From: Leifsonia shinshuensis
GTDB taxonomy: Bacteria > Actinomycetota > Actinomycetes > Actinomycetales > Microbacteriaceae
Direction of reading: 5' to 3'
Length of the DNA: 64,000 nucleotides
Assembly (NCBI RefSeq): GCF_014217625.1
Contig: NZ_CP043641.1
Coordinates: forward strand, 1,116,001-1,180,000
Part shown: positions 26,564 to 35,722 of the stretch, one piece after another
Numbering within the stretch: the stretch's first letter is position 1
Layout of the letters: the number at the start of each line of letters is the position of its first letter
Translations under genes and position numbers: made by a program
Notes under the pieces: model-generated
Databases searched by the model: none
What the model saw: only the letters and a program-made list of their open reading frames with translations
Told to the model about the DNA's origin: nothing

Positions 26564-27040
26564 TCACTCGCCGAGATGACGCCTGCTGGACATCGCCCGT
26601 TCGGCTTCGCGGTTGTCCTGCCGCTCGCGGAGGGCCTGGCGCTTGTCGTACTCGCGCTTGCCCTTGGCGACCGCGATCTCGACCTTCGCGCGCCCGTCGC
26701 TGAAGTAGATCTGCAGCGGGACGATCGTGTAGCCGCCCTGCTTGACCTTGTTCTCGATCTTGACGATCTGCGCCTTGTGCAGCAGGAGCTTGCGCTTGCG
26801 CCGCGGGGCGTGATTGTTCCAGGTGCCGTCCAGGTACTCGGGGATGTGCACGGCGTCGAGCCAGGCCTCTCCCCCGTCGACGAAGGCGTAGCCGTCGACC
26901 AGGGACGCCCGCCCCTCGCGCAACGACTTGACCTCGGTGCCGGTGAGCACGAGGCCCGCCTCGTAGGTGTCCTCGATGGTGTAGTCGTGGCGCGCTCGGC
27001 GATTGGTGGCCACGACCTTCTGGCCACGTTCCCTGGGCAC
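26564..27040 (-). CDS. smpB: SsrA-binding protein SmpB
   Basis: A 158-residue tmRNA partner needed for trans-translation. Family stretches: [45 protein letters not shown] and the basic C-terminal tail [16 protein letters not shown] that enters the decoding centre. GTG 27040 with GGAG 6 nt upstream is preferred over an in-frame ATG at 27079, since the extra residues are not family-like. It works with the ssrA RNA at 17646-18040. Confidence 0.95.
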   Translation of the reverse strand: MPRERGQKVVATNRRARHDYTIEDTYEAGLVLTGTEVKSLREGRASLVDGYAFVDGGEAWLDAVHIPEYLDGTWNNHAPRRKRKLLLHKAQIVKIENKVKQGGYTIVPLQIYFSDGRAKVEIAVAKGKREYDKRQALRERQDNREAERAMSSRRHLGE

Positions 27041-27065
27041 AGCGTCTCCTGACGTCGAAGATGGT

Positions 27066-27090
27066 GCTGCCCGGCACAACGCCGGGCAGC
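27066..27090 (-). terminator. Perfect 10-bp hairpin between ftsX and smpB
   Basis: GCTGCCCGGC (27066-27075) and GCCGGGCAGC (27081-27090) form a perfect stem with a 5-nt ACAAC loop (GTTGT on the transcribed strand), placed 17 nt after the ftsX stop. No U-tract follows, so it may be an actinobacterial-type terminator, an attenuator or an RNA-stability element. Confidence 0.45.
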
Positions 27091-27106
27091 AGACCAGTCT
27101 ATAGGG

Positions 27107-28012
27107 TCAGACCCGCAAGTAGCGCTTGATGGCGAAGTTCGCCGACGCCGCCGCCAGCACCACACCGACCACGATCAGCAGCGGGATCACGAGCCAGCCC
27201 TGGTCCATCCCGACGAAGTTGATCGACGGGATCTTCGGACTCAGGAAGCCGCGGACGAAGTACTGCACCAGCAGCCAGATCACGACGCAGCTCAACACGG
27301 AGCCGATCAGCGCCGCGATCACGCCCTCGATGATGAACGGGGTCTGGATGAACCGGTTGGACGCGCCGACCAGCCGCATGATCCCGATCTCCCGCCTTCG
27401 CGAGAACGCGGACAGCCGGATCGTGGTGGCGATCAGCAGCACCGCCGCCACCAGCATCAGGATGGCGATGCCGATCGCGGTGAGACTGGCGGCGTTGAGG
27501 ATGCTGAAGATCTGGTCGAGGTAGCTGCGCTGGTCCACGACGCTCTGCACTCCGGGCGAGCTGGACAGGGTCTCGGTCAGCACGTCCGAGCGGTTCGGGT
27601 CCTTGAGGTTCACCCAGAACGTCTGCGGGATCATGTCCGGCGTGACGTAGTCGGCGATCTGGTTGCCCTTGAACTGCTGCTTGAACTGCTCGTAGCCCTG
27701 CTTCTGGTCCTGGAAGTACCACTTCTGGATGTAGGGCGCGATCTCCGGGGACTGCAGCTGCTTCTTGACGGCCTCCACCGACTGCGCCGTGGCGGCGCCG
27801 CCCGGGCAGTTGTCGGTCTCGGTGCACAGGTAGACGGCGACCTGGGCGCGGTCGTACCAGTACGTCTTCATCTGCGCGATCTGCAGCTGGAGCAGCGCGG
27901 CCGTGCCGACGAAGGTCAGCGAGATGAAGGTGACGAGCACCACGGAGACGACCATCGAGAGGTTGCGGCGCAGGCCGTTGCCGACCTCGGACCAGATGAG
28001 CCCGAATCTCAT
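27107..28012 (-). CDS. ftsX: Cell division protein FtsX
   Basis: A 301-residue membrane protein that, with FtsE, transmits division signals to periplasmic peptidoglycan hydrolases. One N-terminal helix is followed by an extracellular domain containing two cysteines ([12 protein letters not shown]). Three C-terminal helices follow, with [23 protein letters not shown], the FtsX/MacB permease signature, just after the second helix. ATG overlaps the ftsE stop by 4 bp. Gene order ftsE-ftsX-smpB is usual in actinobacteria. Confidence 0.95.
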   Translation of the reverse strand: MRFGLIWSEVGNGLRRNLSMVVSVVLVTFISLTFVGTAALLQLQIAQMKTYWYDRAQVAVYLCTETDNCPGGAATAQSVEAVKKQLQSPEIAPYIQKWYFQDQKQGYEQFKQQFKGNQIADYVTPDMIPQTFWVNLKDPNRSDVLTETLSSSPGVQSVVDQRSYLDQIFSILNAASLTAIGIAILMLVAAVLLIATTIRLSAFSRRREIGIMRLVGASNRFIQTPFIIEGVIAALIGSVLSCVVIWLLVQYFVRGFLSPKIPSINFVGMDQGWLVIPLLIVVGVVLAAASANFAIKRYLRV

Positions 28013-29202
28013 TTCGTGGGCCCCACATTCTGTTCGCCGTCGCGGTCGGACGCGTCGCGCAGCCCGCTCAGGTCGAGGTTGGCGGTGAAGTTCAGGTGGT
28101 CGGGGAGGTCCTCGCCCCCGGCGGACGCGGGCACCGCGACGGGGACGGGCGCCGGCACGGCGGGCGCCGGGGCCGGGGCCGGGGCCGGGGCTTCCTGCGC
28201 GGGCGCGGGCGGTTGGTACGCCGGAGGCTGCTGGTAGACCGGTTGCGGAGAGGACGGCGCCTGCGGTGACGACGGTGCCTGCGGAGAGGACGGCGCCTGC
28301 TGGTAGGCGGGAGCCTGCTCCGCGGGCGCGCCCTGCACGGGCCCGGTCCCGACCGGGACGGGTCCCGTGGGGTTGGCGACCGGCGCGTGCGGACGCGTCA
28401 TCGGCTCCGACGGAGCGGGCGCGGCTGCGGCGGCGGGCACCGGCGCAGCGGCGTGCGGGGCCGGCACGGCACCGGTCACGAGCCCGTCCGCGGTCGGACG
28501 CGGCAGCGGGATCGCCGAGGTGACGCCGTAGCCGCCGTGGCGCTCGTCGCGGACGATCTGGCCGCCGACGAGCTCGATCACGCGCTGCTTCATCTGGTCG
28601 ACGATCGCCGCCTCGTGCGTGGCCATCAGCACCGTGGTGCCGCCCGCGTTGATCTGGGCGAGCACCGACATGATCCCGGCGCTGGTGGCCGGGTCGAGGT
28701 TTCCGGTGGGCTCGTCGGCGAGGAGGATCTGCGGCTTGTTGACCACGGCGCGCGCGATCGCGACGCGCTGCTGCTCACCGCCGGAGAGCTCGTGCGGCAG
28801 GCGCTGCGCCTTGCCGTCGAGGCCGACCATCGCCAGCACGTCGGGCACGGCCTCCTGGATGAAGCCACGCGACTTGCCGATCACCTGGAGTGTGAAGGCG
28901 ACGTTCTGGAAGACCGTCTTGTTCGGCAGCAGCCGGAAGTCTTGGAAGACCACGCCGATGTTGCGGCGGAAGTAGGGGACCTTGCGCGACGAGATCGTGC
29001 CGAGGTCCTGGCCCAGGACGTGGATGGCTCCCTTGGTCGGCCGCTCCTCCTTGAGGATCAGCCGGAGGCAGCTCGACTTGCCCGAGCCGGACGCGCCGAC
29101 GAGGAAGACGAACTCGCCGCGGAGCACTTCCAGGTTGATGCCGTTGAGCGCAGGGCGCGCTGTCCCCGCGTACTGCTTGGATACGTGTTCGAACCGGATC
29201 AT
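28009..29202 (-). CDS. ftsE: Cell division ATP-binding protein FtsE with a long disordered tail
   Basis: A 397-residue protein; the ABC ATPase core occupies about residues 1-225. Walker [10 protein letters not shown], signature [14 protein letters not shown], Walker [13 protein letters not shown] and the H-loop MATHE are intact, and the opening [11 protein letters not shown] is FtsE-like. The remaining 170 residues are a Pro/Ala/Gln/Ser-rich, low-complexity tail with three near-identical APSSPQ units, ending [21 protein letters not shown]. Canonical FtsE stops near residue 225-230. A promoter candidate lies upstream at 29237-29264. The tail may recruit division proteins (inference). Confidence 0.95.
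   Translation of the reverse strand: MIRFEHVSKQYAGTARPALNGINLEVLRGEFVFLVGASGSGKSSCLRLILKEERPTKGAIHVLGQDLGTISSRKVPYFRRNIGVVFQDFRLLPNKTVFQNVAFTLQVIGKSRGFIQEAVPDVLAMVGLDGKAQRLPHELSGGEQQRVAIARAVVNKPQILLADEPTGNLDPATSAGIMSVLAQINAGGTTVLMATHEAAIVDQMKQRVIELVGGQIVRDERHGGYGVTSAIPLPRPTADGLVTGAVPAPHAAAPVPAAAAAPAPSEPMTRPHAPVANPTGPVPVGTGPVQGAPAEQAPAYQQAPSSPQAPSSPQAPSSPQPVYQQPPAYQPPAPAQEAPAPAPAPAPAVPAPVPVAVPASAGGEDLPDHLNFTANLDLSGLRDASDRDGEQNVGPTK
28244..28297. repeat. Three 18-nt in-frame tandem units in ftsE
   Basis: Units 28244-28261, 28262-28279 and 28280-28297 each encode APSSPQ; the first and third are identical and the middle differs at a few bases. They lie inside the disordered FtsE tail and could change copy number without breaking the frame. 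Confidence 0.8.
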
Positions 29203-29236
29203 GACTGTTAGAGACTAAGCAACTCTTGCGCGTTCC

Positions 29237-29264
29237 ACAGTAGCGACATGCCCGTGAGCCACAA
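29237..29264 (-). promoter_or_regulatory. Candidate sigma-A-type promoter for ftsE
   Basis: On the minus strand TTGTGG (29259-29264) and TACTGT (29237-29242) are separated by 16 nt, giving a leader of about 30 nt to the ftsE ATG at 29202. A second -10-like TAGTCT lies closer (29212-29217). Confidence 0.45.
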
Positions 29265-29322
29265 GCCTGACAGTCCCCGGCACACGCGCTGAGCGCAATG
29301 CCCGTGGGGCCTGTGACCGGGC

Positions 29323-30435
29323 CTAGTCCTCGTCCTTGGCGCCCGCGCGCCAGCGGATGCCCGCGGCGATGAAGCCGTCGAGGTCGCCGTCGAACACCGA
29401 CGCGGGATTGCCCGACTCGTAGCCGGTGCGCAGGTCTTTCACCAGCTGCTGGCCGTACAGGAAGTAGGAGCGCATCTGGTCGCCCCAGCTCGCCGTGATG
29501 GTGCCGGCGAGCTCCTTCTTCTTGGCCGCCTCCTCCTCCTTCTGGAGCAGGAGCAGGCGGGTCTGCAGGACGCGCATCGCCGCCGCGCGGTTCTGGATCT
29601 GCGACTTCTCGTTCTGCATCGAGACGACGATGCCGGTCGGGAGGTGCGTGATGCGGACGGCGGAGTCGGTCGTGTTGACCGACTGGCCGCCGGGGCCCGA
29701 GGAGCGGAACACGTCCACGCGGATGTCGCCTTCCGGCACCTCCACGGCCGTGGCCTCCTCCATCAGCGGGATGACCTCCACCGCGGCGAAGGACGTCTGG
29801 CGCTTGTCCGCCGAGCCGAACGGGCTGATCCGGGCGAGCCGGTGCGTGCCGGCCTCCACCGAGAGCGTGCCGAACGCGTACGGGGCCTCGACCTCGAAGG
29901 TCGCGGACTTGATGCCGGCACCCTCCGCGTAGGAGGTGTCCATGACCTTGACCGGGTACTTGTGCTGCTCCGCCCAGCGCAGGTACATGCGCATGAGCAT
30001 CTCGGCGAAGTCGGTGGCGTCGTCGCCGCCGGCGCCGGAGCGGATGGTGACGATCGCCGAGCGCTCGTCGTACTCGCCGCTCAGCAGCGTCTGCACCTCG
30101 AGGTCGCCGAGCGTCTTCTGCAGGGACTCCAGCTCCGCGCGCGCCTCGGCGGCGGACTCCTCGTCGTCGCCCTCGTTGGCGAGCTCGACGAGCACCTCGA
30201 GGTCGTCGAGGCGCTGCTCGACCGAGGTGATCCGGCCGAGCTCCGCCTGGCGGTGGCTGAGCGCGCTGGTCACCTTCTGCGCGTTCGCCGTGTCGTCCCA
30301 GAGGTCGGGGGCGCCTGCCTTCTCGCTGAGGTCGGCGATGTCGGCGCGGAGCTTGTCCACGTTCACGACGGCGACGATGTCGGCGAGGGTGGAGCGGAGG
30401 TCCGCGATCTGCGGGGAGAGGTCTAGTTCGATCAT
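29323..30435 (-). CDS. prfB: Peptide chain release factor 2
   Basis: A 370-residue RF2. The catalytic GGQ is in [10 protein letters not shown], the UGA/UAA-recognition SPF is in [16 protein letters not shown], and the family segment [16 protein letters not shown] is intact. The ATG at 30435 begins the family-like sequence [14 protein letters not shown] directly and the frame is uninterrupted. There is therefore no programmed +1 frameshift of the kind used in Escherichia coli. Located upstream of the ftsE-ftsX-smpB group on the same strand. Confidence 0.95.
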   Translation of the reverse strand: MIELDLSPQIADLRSTLADIVAVVNVDKLRADIADLSEKAGAPDLWDDTANAQKVTSALSHRQAELGRITSVEQRLDDLEVLVELANEGDDEESAAEARAELESLQKTLGDLEVQTLLSGEYDERSAIVTIRSGAGGDDATDFAEMLMRMYLRWAEQHKYPVKVMDTSYAEGAGIKSATFEVEAPYAFGTLSVEAGTHRLARISPFGSADKRQTSFAAVEVIPLMEEATAVEVPEGDIRVDVFRSSGPGGQSVNTTDSAVRITHLPTGIVVSMQNEKSQIQNRAAAMRVLQTRLLLLQKEEEAAKKKELAGTITASWGDQMRSYFLYGQQLVKDLRTGYESGNPASVFDGDLDGFIAAGIRWRAGAKDED

Positions 30436-30504
30436 GGCGTCCTCCAGCCTACCGGCTGCCCTTCCGGCGAGACGTGCGCGCGACAGTTGTACTGTGTTAA
30501 GCAA

Positions 30505-31785
30505 ATGACTTCCGACGAGCGCCCCTTCTCCTTCCGCTCTGTCGCACTCGCCGCCTTCCTGCCGACACTGCTCTTCTCGATCGGCGAGGGCGCGATCATC
30601 CCGATCATCCCGATCGCAGCGGGCAACCTCGGCGCGACGCTGGCGATGGCCGGCTTCATCGCGTCGATGCTGATGCTCGGCGAGCTGGCCGGCGACATCC
30701 CGAGCGGCTGGGTCGTCTCGCGGATCGGCGAGCGCACCGCCATGATCGGCGCCGCGGCCGTCGCGGTGGCGGGCGTCGTGGTGTGCCTGCTCGCGCCGAA
30801 CTACTGGGTGCTCATGGCCGGCATCTTCGTGGTCGGGATCGCGACGGCGGTCTTCGCCCTCGCCCGGCACGCGTTCATGACGACCTACGTGCCGGTGCGC
30901 TACCGGGCGCGGGCCCTGTCGACCCTCGGCGGTATCTTCCGCGCCGGCTGGTTCGTCGGCCCGCTGATCGCGTCCGCCGTGATCGCGGCGACCGGGTCGA
31001 CGCAATCGGTGTTCTGGATCTTCATCGTCAGCTGCCTGGGCTCGGTCGTCGTGCTGCTGGTGCTTCCGGACCCCGAGCGGATGTTCGGCCCGGCGCCGAC
31101 CGCTCCCGGGCACGGCGGCGAGCCGGTGACGGAGGGCGAGGAGGACGCCGACGAGCGCACCCGCGGGCTGTTCGCGACGATCTGGTCGTTCCGCGGCGTG
31201 CTCGCACGGATGGGCTCCGGCATCTCGCTCGTCGCGGCCGTCCGGTCGGCGCGCACCGTCCTGCTGCCGCTCTGGGCCGTCTCCATCGGGCTGAACGAGG
31301 CGAACACCGCGCTCATCATCGGCATCGCGGGCGCCGTCGACTTCGCGCTCTTCTACGCCAGCGGCCAGCTCATGGACCGGTTCGGCCGGATGTGGAGCGT
31401 GGTGCCCTCCATGCTCGGCCTCGGCGTCGGCTTCCTGGTGCTGTCGTTCAGCCACGACCTTCCGGGGGCGGTGGCCTGGTACATCGGCGTCTCGCTGTTC
31501 CTCGCGTTCGCCAACGGCATCGGTTCGGGCATCATCATGACGCTCGGGGCCGACCTGGCGCCGAAGGAGAGCCCGGCCGCGTTCCTCGGCGCGTGGCGGT
31601 TCACGGGTGATGCCGGCCAGGCCGCAGCGCCGCTCGTGGTGTCGCTGCTGACCGGGCTGGTCTCGATCGCCTTCGCGAGCGGGGTGATGGGCGTGCTCGG
31701 ACTGGTCGGCGCCGGTCTGCTCGCCCGGTTCATCCCGCGCTACATCCCGCGCCGGCCCCGGGCCGCGGAGGGGCTGCCGGAATAG
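30505..31785 (+). CDS. MFS transporter (drug-efflux type)
   Basis: About 426 residues with 12 hydrophobic segments. Motif A-like [16 protein letters not shown] and the MDRFGRMW loop are present. A hydrophilic central loop of about 45 acidic residues ([17 protein letters not shown]) separates the two halves. ATG 30505 is chosen; an in-frame ATG exists at 30487. A TACTGT hexamer at 30490-30495 lies 9 nt before the ATG, consistent with a leaderless transcript. It is divergent from prfB with only 69 nt between. Substrate unknown; multidrug efflux is typical for the type. Confidence 0.82.
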   Translation: MTSDERPFSFRSVALAAFLPTLLFSIGEGAIIPIIPIAAGNLGATLAMAGFIASMLMLGELAGDIPSGWVVSRIGERTAMIGAAAVAVAGVVVCLLAPNYWVLMAGIFVVGIATAVFALARHAFMTTYVPVRYRARALSTLGGIFRAGWFVGPLIASAVIAATGSTQSVFWIFIVSCLGSVVVLLVLPDPERMFGPAPTAPGHGGEPVTEGEEDADERTRGLFATIWSFRGVLARMGSGISLVAAVRSARTVLLPLWAVSIGLNEANTALIIGIAGAVDFALFYASGQLMDRFGRMWSVVPSMLGLGVGFLVLSFSHDLPGAVAWYIGVSLFLAFANGIGSGIIMTLGADLAPKESPAAFLGAWRFTGDAGQAAAPLVVSLLTGLVSIAFASGVMGVLGLVGAGLLARFIPRYIPRRPRAAEGLPE

Positions 31786-31809
31786 CCGCGACTCCCGTAC
31801 GGTTCGATA

Positions 31810-31821
31810 CGTATGCATACG
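31810..31821. promoter_or_regulatory. 12-bp perfect palindrome upstream of the LLM oxidoreductase
   Basis: CGTATGCATACG ends 20 nt before the ATG at 31842, in a short AT-richer patch between two same-strand genes. A dimeric repressor site (for example MarR- or TetR-type) is possible; no regulator gene is adjacent. Confidence 0.35.
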
Positions 31822-31841
31822 CATCGAGCAGGAGGACGGAC

Positions 31842-32879
31842 ATGGCCGCACGGCTGGAGATCGGGATCGACACGTTCGGCGACATCACGCTGGACGCCGA
31901 CGGGAATCCGCTGCCGCACGCTCAGGTGCTGCGCAACGTCGTGGCGGAGGGCGTCCAGGCCGACCAGGCCGGCCTCCACTTCATCGGCATCGGCGAGCAC
32001 CACCGCAAAGACTTCTCGGTGGCGGCCCCGGAGGTCGTGCTCGCGGCGATCGCCGGCCAGACCGAGCGCATCCACCTCGGCTCAGCGGTCACGGTGCTGA
32101 GCTCGGACGACCCGGTGCGGGTGTTCCAGCGCTTCGCCACCCTCGACGGCGTCTCGAACGGCCGCGCGGAGGTCATCCTCGGCCGGGGCTCCTTCATCGA
32201 GTCGTTCCCGCTGTTCGGCTTCGATCTGGCGCAGTACGAAGAGCTCTTCGACGAGAAGCTCGACCTCTTCGCCGCGATCCGGCAGCAGGAGCCGGTGACC
32301 TGGAGCGGGACGCTGCGGCCGCCGCTCACCGACCAGTCGGTGTATCCGCCGGTCGAGCACGGCCTCCTGAAGACCTGGATCGGCGTCGGCGGCAGCCCGG
32401 AGTCGGTGGTCCGCGCCGCGCGTTACGGCCTCCCGCTGATGGTCGCGATCATCGGCGGCGGCCCGATGCGCTTCCAGCCGCTCACCGAGCTCTACCGCAA
32501 CGCGCTGGAGCAGTTCGGCCAGGACACCGGCCTCCCGATCGGCGTGCACTCCCCCGGCTTCGTCGCCGAGACCGACCAGGAGGCCAAGGACCTGCTCTGG
32601 CCGCACTGGGAGGCCATGACCAACCGGATCGGCCGCGAGCGCGGCTGGCCGCCCGCGACCCGCGCGCGCTTCGAGCACGAGGCGGCGGAGGACGGCGCCC
32701 TGGTCGTCGGCTCGCCGGAGACGGTCGCGCAGAAGATCGCGTACGCCGCACGCGGCCTCGGCCTCACCCGGTTCGACGTCAAGCTGAGCAACGGGACGCT
32801 GGGCCACGAGCACATCATGCGGGCGATCGACCTGCTCGGCCGCGAGGTCGCGCCGCGCGTGGATGAGCTATTGTCGTAG
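31842..32879 (+). CDS. LLM class (luciferase-like) flavin-dependent oxidoreductase
   Basis: A 345-residue bacterial luciferase-like monooxygenase. Family features: [10 protein letters not shown] near residue 50, the strand [32 protein letters not shown], and the C-terminal [12 protein letters not shown]. It would use FMNH2 or F420; the sequence does not decide which. ATG with AGGAGG upstream. A 12-bp palindrome lies just before it. Substrate unknown. Confidence 0.88.
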   Translation: MAARLEIGIDTFGDITLDADGNPLPHAQVLRNVVAEGVQADQAGLHFIGIGEHHRKDFSVAAPEVVLAAIAGQTERIHLGSAVTVLSSDDPVRVFQRFATLDGVSNGRAEVILGRGSFIESFPLFGFDLAQYEELFDEKLDLFAAIRQQEPVTWSGTLRPPLTDQSVYPPVEHGLLKTWIGVGGSPESVVRAARYGLPLMVAIIGGGPMRFQPLTELYRNALEQFGQDTGLPIGVHSPGFVAETDQEAKDLLWPHWEAMTNRIGRERGWPPATRARFEHEAAEDGALVVGSPETVAQKIAYAARGLGLTRFDVKLSNGTLGHEHIMRAIDLLGREVAPRVDELLS

Positions 32880-32897
32880 CCGCGCGCAGCGCGAGCC

Positions 32898-32979
32898 GCG
32901 GGAGTGGTGAAACTGGCAGACACGCAGGATTTAGGTTCCTGTGCTTCACGGCGTGAGGGTTCGAGTCCCTTCTCCCGCA
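32898..32979 (+). tRNA. tRNA-Leu, anticodon TAG
   Basis: Acceptor GCGGGAG (32898-32904) pairs with CTCCCGC (32972-32978). The anticodon arm CAGGA-TTTAGGT-TCCTG gives anticodon TAG, and a long variable arm plus GGTTCGAGTCC T-arm complete a class II tRNA. The discriminator is A; CCA is not encoded (CCG follows). Confidence 0.95.
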
Positions 32980-33086
32980 CCGTGTGACGCGGCGGGTGAA
33001 AGACCCCGCCCCCGGCCGCAGAAACGGCGTCGCGCAGGCGGACCTGCCCTATTCTCCCGAATGTCCGTTCCATCGTCGGGAGAGGG

Positions 33087-34121
33087 ATGTCGCGCCCCGA
33101 TCTTCAGCGCACGCCGTCGGCACGGCCGAAGGACACGTCGGTCCAAGCCCTCCGCGGCATCGCCTGCATCCTCGTGGTGGTCTGGCATTCCGTCGGTCTT
33201 GGCGAGCTGTCGCTCTGGCGGTTCACGAGCGATTCCGCGTGGGAGTTCGCGCTCGGACTGCTGGAGTACCTGCGCATGCCGCTCTTCACGTTCCTGTCGG
33301 GTTACGTCTATGCGATGCGACCGATCAGCGTCGGCGCATCCCCCTGGCGCTTCCTCCGTTCGAAGGCGCGACGACTGCTCGTTCCGATGCTCGTGGTCGG
33401 CACGGCCTACATCCTGGCGTTCGACCTGATCCCGGGCTGGGGCGGGAGCGGTCTGCGACCGTTCTGGACGTGGCACATCATCCCCGTCGCGCATCTCTGG
33501 TTCATCTGGGCGGTGCTCTGGTGCTTCGTCGCGGTCGCCGTCCTCGACGCGCGCGGCCGGCTGTCCACGCGGCGAGGGATGCTGATCGCGCTGGTCGTGT
33601 CGTTCGCGCTCTCGGCCGTCCTGCCGAAGGGCATCGCGACTCCGTTCGCCTCGGCGGCCGCGGTGTACCTCTCGTTCTTCTTCCTCGCGGGGATGGCCTG
33701 CCGCCGCTTCGACTGGCGCAGCGCGCCACGGCGCCGGCACCTGATCGCCCTCGGCGCGTTCGTCGTGCTGTTCGCGGTGACGATCCTCGGCACCGTCGCC
33801 GGTGTTCGCCCGTCACCGGACGGCGTCGTCGGCAACCTCGTCGGAGCGCTGTTCTGCGCGCTCGTCGTGCTCGTGCGGTTCTCGTCGAGGCCGCTCGAAT
33901 GGCTGGGGGCCAGGTCGTTCGCGATCTTCCTGTTCCACTACTTCGCCGTCCAGTTCTGCCGGATGGCCTTCGTCGCGCTGGGCTTCCACGACGTGACCGT
34001 GTGCATCGTCGTGACCACCGTCGTGGCGCTGCTCGCCTCGGTGGTTCTCGAGCGCATCCTGCGTTCGTGGCGCGTCACCAGAACCCTCGCTCTCGGCGAG
34101 CGGTGGACCGCCGCCACGTAG
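33087..34121 (+). CDS. Acyltransferase 3 family membrane protein
   Basis: A 344-residue integral membrane acyltransferase with about ten hydrophobic segments. The N-terminal LRGIACILVVVWHSVGL contains the conserved histidine of the family and RMPLFTFLSGYVYAMR the following loop. Members O-acetylate or O-succinylate surface sugars or lipids. ATG with GAGAGGG immediately upstream. It stands alone after tRNA-Leu. Substrate unknown. Confidence 0.86.
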   Translation: MSRPDLQRTPSARPKDTSVQALRGIACILVVVWHSVGLGELSLWRFTSDSAWEFALGLLEYLRMPLFTFLSGYVYAMRPISVGASPWRFLRSKARRLLVPMLVVGTAYILAFDLIPGWGGSGLRPFWTWHIIPVAHLWFIWAVLWCFVAVAVLDARGRLSTRRGMLIALVVSFALSAVLPKGIATPFASAAAVYLSFFFLAGMACRRFDWRSAPRRRHLIALGAFVVLFAVTILGTVAGVRPSPDGVVGNLVGALFCALVVLVRFSSRPLEWLGARSFAIFLFHYFAVQFCRMAFVALGFHDVTVCIVVTTVVALLASVVLERILRSWRVTRTLALGERWTAAT

Positions 34122-34199
34122 TAGGAGTCATTCGCACCGTACGCCCAGCCCGCGCACACTAAACTCGCCTCGACCGCATACTGAGACGATAGGAGTTGC

Positions 34200-34928
34200 G
34201 TGATCCATCACGCCGGCCTCATCCCCTGGCTCGACCCCACCACCATCATCGGCGCGGCCGGTCCGTGGGCGCTGATCGTGGTGTGCGGGATCGTGTTCGC
34301 CGAGACGGGCCTCCTGGTCGGCTTCCTGCTGCCGGGCGACACCCTGCTGGTGATCTCCGGCCTGCTCACGCACACCTCCCGTGTCTTCGGCGTCGACATC
34401 TGGTGGGTCTGCCTGGCCATCGCGTTCGCGGCGTTCCTCGGCGGAGAGGTCGGCTACCTGATCGGGCACAAGGCGGGCCCGCGCGTGTTCGAGCGCAAGG
34501 AGACCGGTCTGTTCAGCATGGAGAACGTGCGCCGCACCAACGCGTTCTTCGACCGGTTCGGCGCGCTCGCGGTCATCCTGGCGCGCTTCGTGCCGATCGT
34601 GCGCACATTCGCCCCGGTCGCCGCGGGCGTCGGGCACATGAACTACAAGAAGTACTCGCTGTACAACGCGATCGGCGCGCTGCTCTGGGGCGCCGGCCTC
34701 ACGCTGTTCGGTTTCGTCATCGGCTACATCCCGCCGATCGCCAACTTCGTGTCGCATTACATCGACATGATCCTCATCGGCGCGGTGGTGATCACGCTCA
34801 TCCCGACGCTGTTCCACTACTTCCAGTCGCTGCGCAAGGCGAAGAAGAAGCGCCTGGAGGCCGAAGCGGCCGCCGCCACCGCAACCGACGCCACGGTCTC
34901 CGACCCGCACCCCACGCCCGACGTCTGA
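34200..34928 (+). CDS. DedA family membrane protein
   Basis: A 242-residue DedA/SNARE-associated (VTT) family protein with about five membrane segments. Signature regions FAETGLLVGFLLPGDTLL, GGEVGYLIG and FGALAVILARFVPIVRTFAPVAAG are clear. Family members act in envelope homeostasis and lipid flipping. GTG 34200 with AGGAG upstream; TAAACT at 34160-34165 is a plausible -10. The stop is followed at once by a 25-nt interspersed repeat. Confidence 0.92.
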   Translation: MIHHAGLIPWLDPTTIIGAAGPWALIVVCGIVFAETGLLVGFLLPGDTLLVISGLLTHTSRVFGVDIWWVCLAIAFAAFLGGEVGYLIGHKAGPRVFERKETGLFSMENVRRTNAFFDRFGALAVILARFVPIVRTFAPVAAGVGHMNYKKYSLYNAIGALLWGAGLTLFGFVIGYIPPIANFVSHYIDMILIGAVVITLIPTLFHYFQSLRKAKKKRLEAEAAAATATDATVSDPHPTPDV

Positions 34929-34930
34929 AG

Positions 34931-34955
34931 GTCGAGGGGCACGTAAACGGCCCTA
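34931..34955 (+). repeat. Half copy of an interspersed GTCGAGGGGC repeat
   Basis: Begins GTCGAGGGGCACGTAAACG three bases after the dedA stop. Its 25 nt match 35656-35680 at 24 positions, about 725 bp away. The repeat contains a short AGGGG...CCCT stem. Only one arm is present here. Confidence 0.75.
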
Positions 34956-34997
34956 GTGGGGCAGCTCGCTAATACGTCCCTGTGGATTGCAGGCGAG

Positions 34998-35279
34998 CTA
35001 CCCACATTCCAGGGCATTCCTCGGTCCAGACGGGTGCCCCGGAAGATCCACTAGGTCGGCCGGTTGACGTCCTGCCTCCGGAGGAAAGACCATGGATCCC
35101 GAAATGACATCGTCTGCACCAGGGCTGTCGAACATGATGGCGCAGACCTCATCCCCGGTGGGAACATACTCGGGCGCATAGTGGCGCTTCCAATAGGGCT
35201 CCCATGCAGTCAGCTCGGTCGCCCCCTGGAAGAGCTTCCGAGTCTCGGCACCTTCCTCCACTGGCCCAACCTTGCACAC
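34998..35279 (-). CDS. Possible small protein or gene remnant
   Basis: A 93-codon frame with balanced, protein-like composition (YWKRHYAPEYVPTGDEVCA, IMFDSPGADDVISGS) in an otherwise empty 466-nt stretch between dedA and a small membrane protein. GC is lower than in neighbours and many third positions are A or T. No family recognised and no good ribosome site at the GTG start, so it may be a decayed, laterally acquired gene. If it is not coding, 34956-35394 holds nothing I can name. Confidence 0.3.
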   Translation of the reverse strand: MCKVGPVEEGAETRKLFQGATELTAWEPYWKRHYAPEYVPTGDEVCAIMFDSPGADDVISGSMVFPPEAGRQPADLVDLPGHPSGPRNALECG

Positions 35280-35394
35280 TCACTGGCTGGTTCGCGGCCC
35301 CAATTCGGTCACGTTGGTCAGGGCACGTAGGGGGTCTTCTGGGCGTCGACGCGGCTCTCGGCGGTAACTGCCACCGACGGCATATGCTCGTCGC

Positions 35395-35619
35395 ATGTCC
35401 GAGGATTCGCGTGATGGCTCTACGCCTCCGCACGCGAACAGGCGGTACGCCGGCATCGTCGAGTCGTTGATGACACAACTCTTCATCGCTGACTCGGACC
35501 CGCGGGCGGAAACGAAGCGTGCCTTCCTCCACTGGGTGGTGGTCAGCGCCGCGGTGATCTTCGCCGTATGGTTCGTCGCGCTCATCGTGATCATGCTCGC
35601 GGCCGTCCTCCGAGGCTGA
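35395..35619 (+). CDS. Small single-pass membrane protein
   Basis: A 74-residue protein with a polar N-terminus and one membrane helix (about residues 46-71, FLHWVVVSAAVIFAVWFVALIVIM). ATG start; no strong Shine-Dalgarno. No family recognised. It is followed by the long inverted repeat at 35657-35715. Confidence 0.5.
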   Translation: MSEDSRDGSTPPHANRRYAGIVESLMTQLFIADSDPRAETKRAFLHWVVVSAAVIFAVWFVALIVIMLAAVLRG

Positions 35620-35656
35620 AGGAGTTGGGCGGATTGCGCGTTTGCTGCTCCGATTG

Positions 35657-35715
35657 TCGAGGGGCACGTAAACGCCCCTAAAACACGGTTTTAGGGGCGT
35701 TTACGCGCCCTTCGA
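35657..35715. terminator. 59-bp inverted repeat, probable bidirectional terminator and repeat-family member
   Basis: Left arm 35657-35684 and right arm 35688-35715 are complementary at 26 of 28 positions with an ACG loop. The core is GCCCCTAAAAC/GTTTTAGGGGC, so each strand has a short A/T run. It lies between two convergent genes. Each arm can also fold on itself (AGGGGC/GCCCCT). The left arm shares 24 of 25 nt with the element after dedA. Confidence 0.7.
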
Positions 35716-35722
35716 GGGTCGC

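Noticed and set aside
30435..30486. Programmed frameshift at prfB
   Set aside because: The prfB frame is continuous from the ATG at 30435 and family-like from its first residues; no in-frame TGA or SD-like slippery site.
32898..34121. Integrated element at tRNA-Leu
   Set aside because: No integrase, direct repeat of the tRNA end or compositional change was seen downstream.
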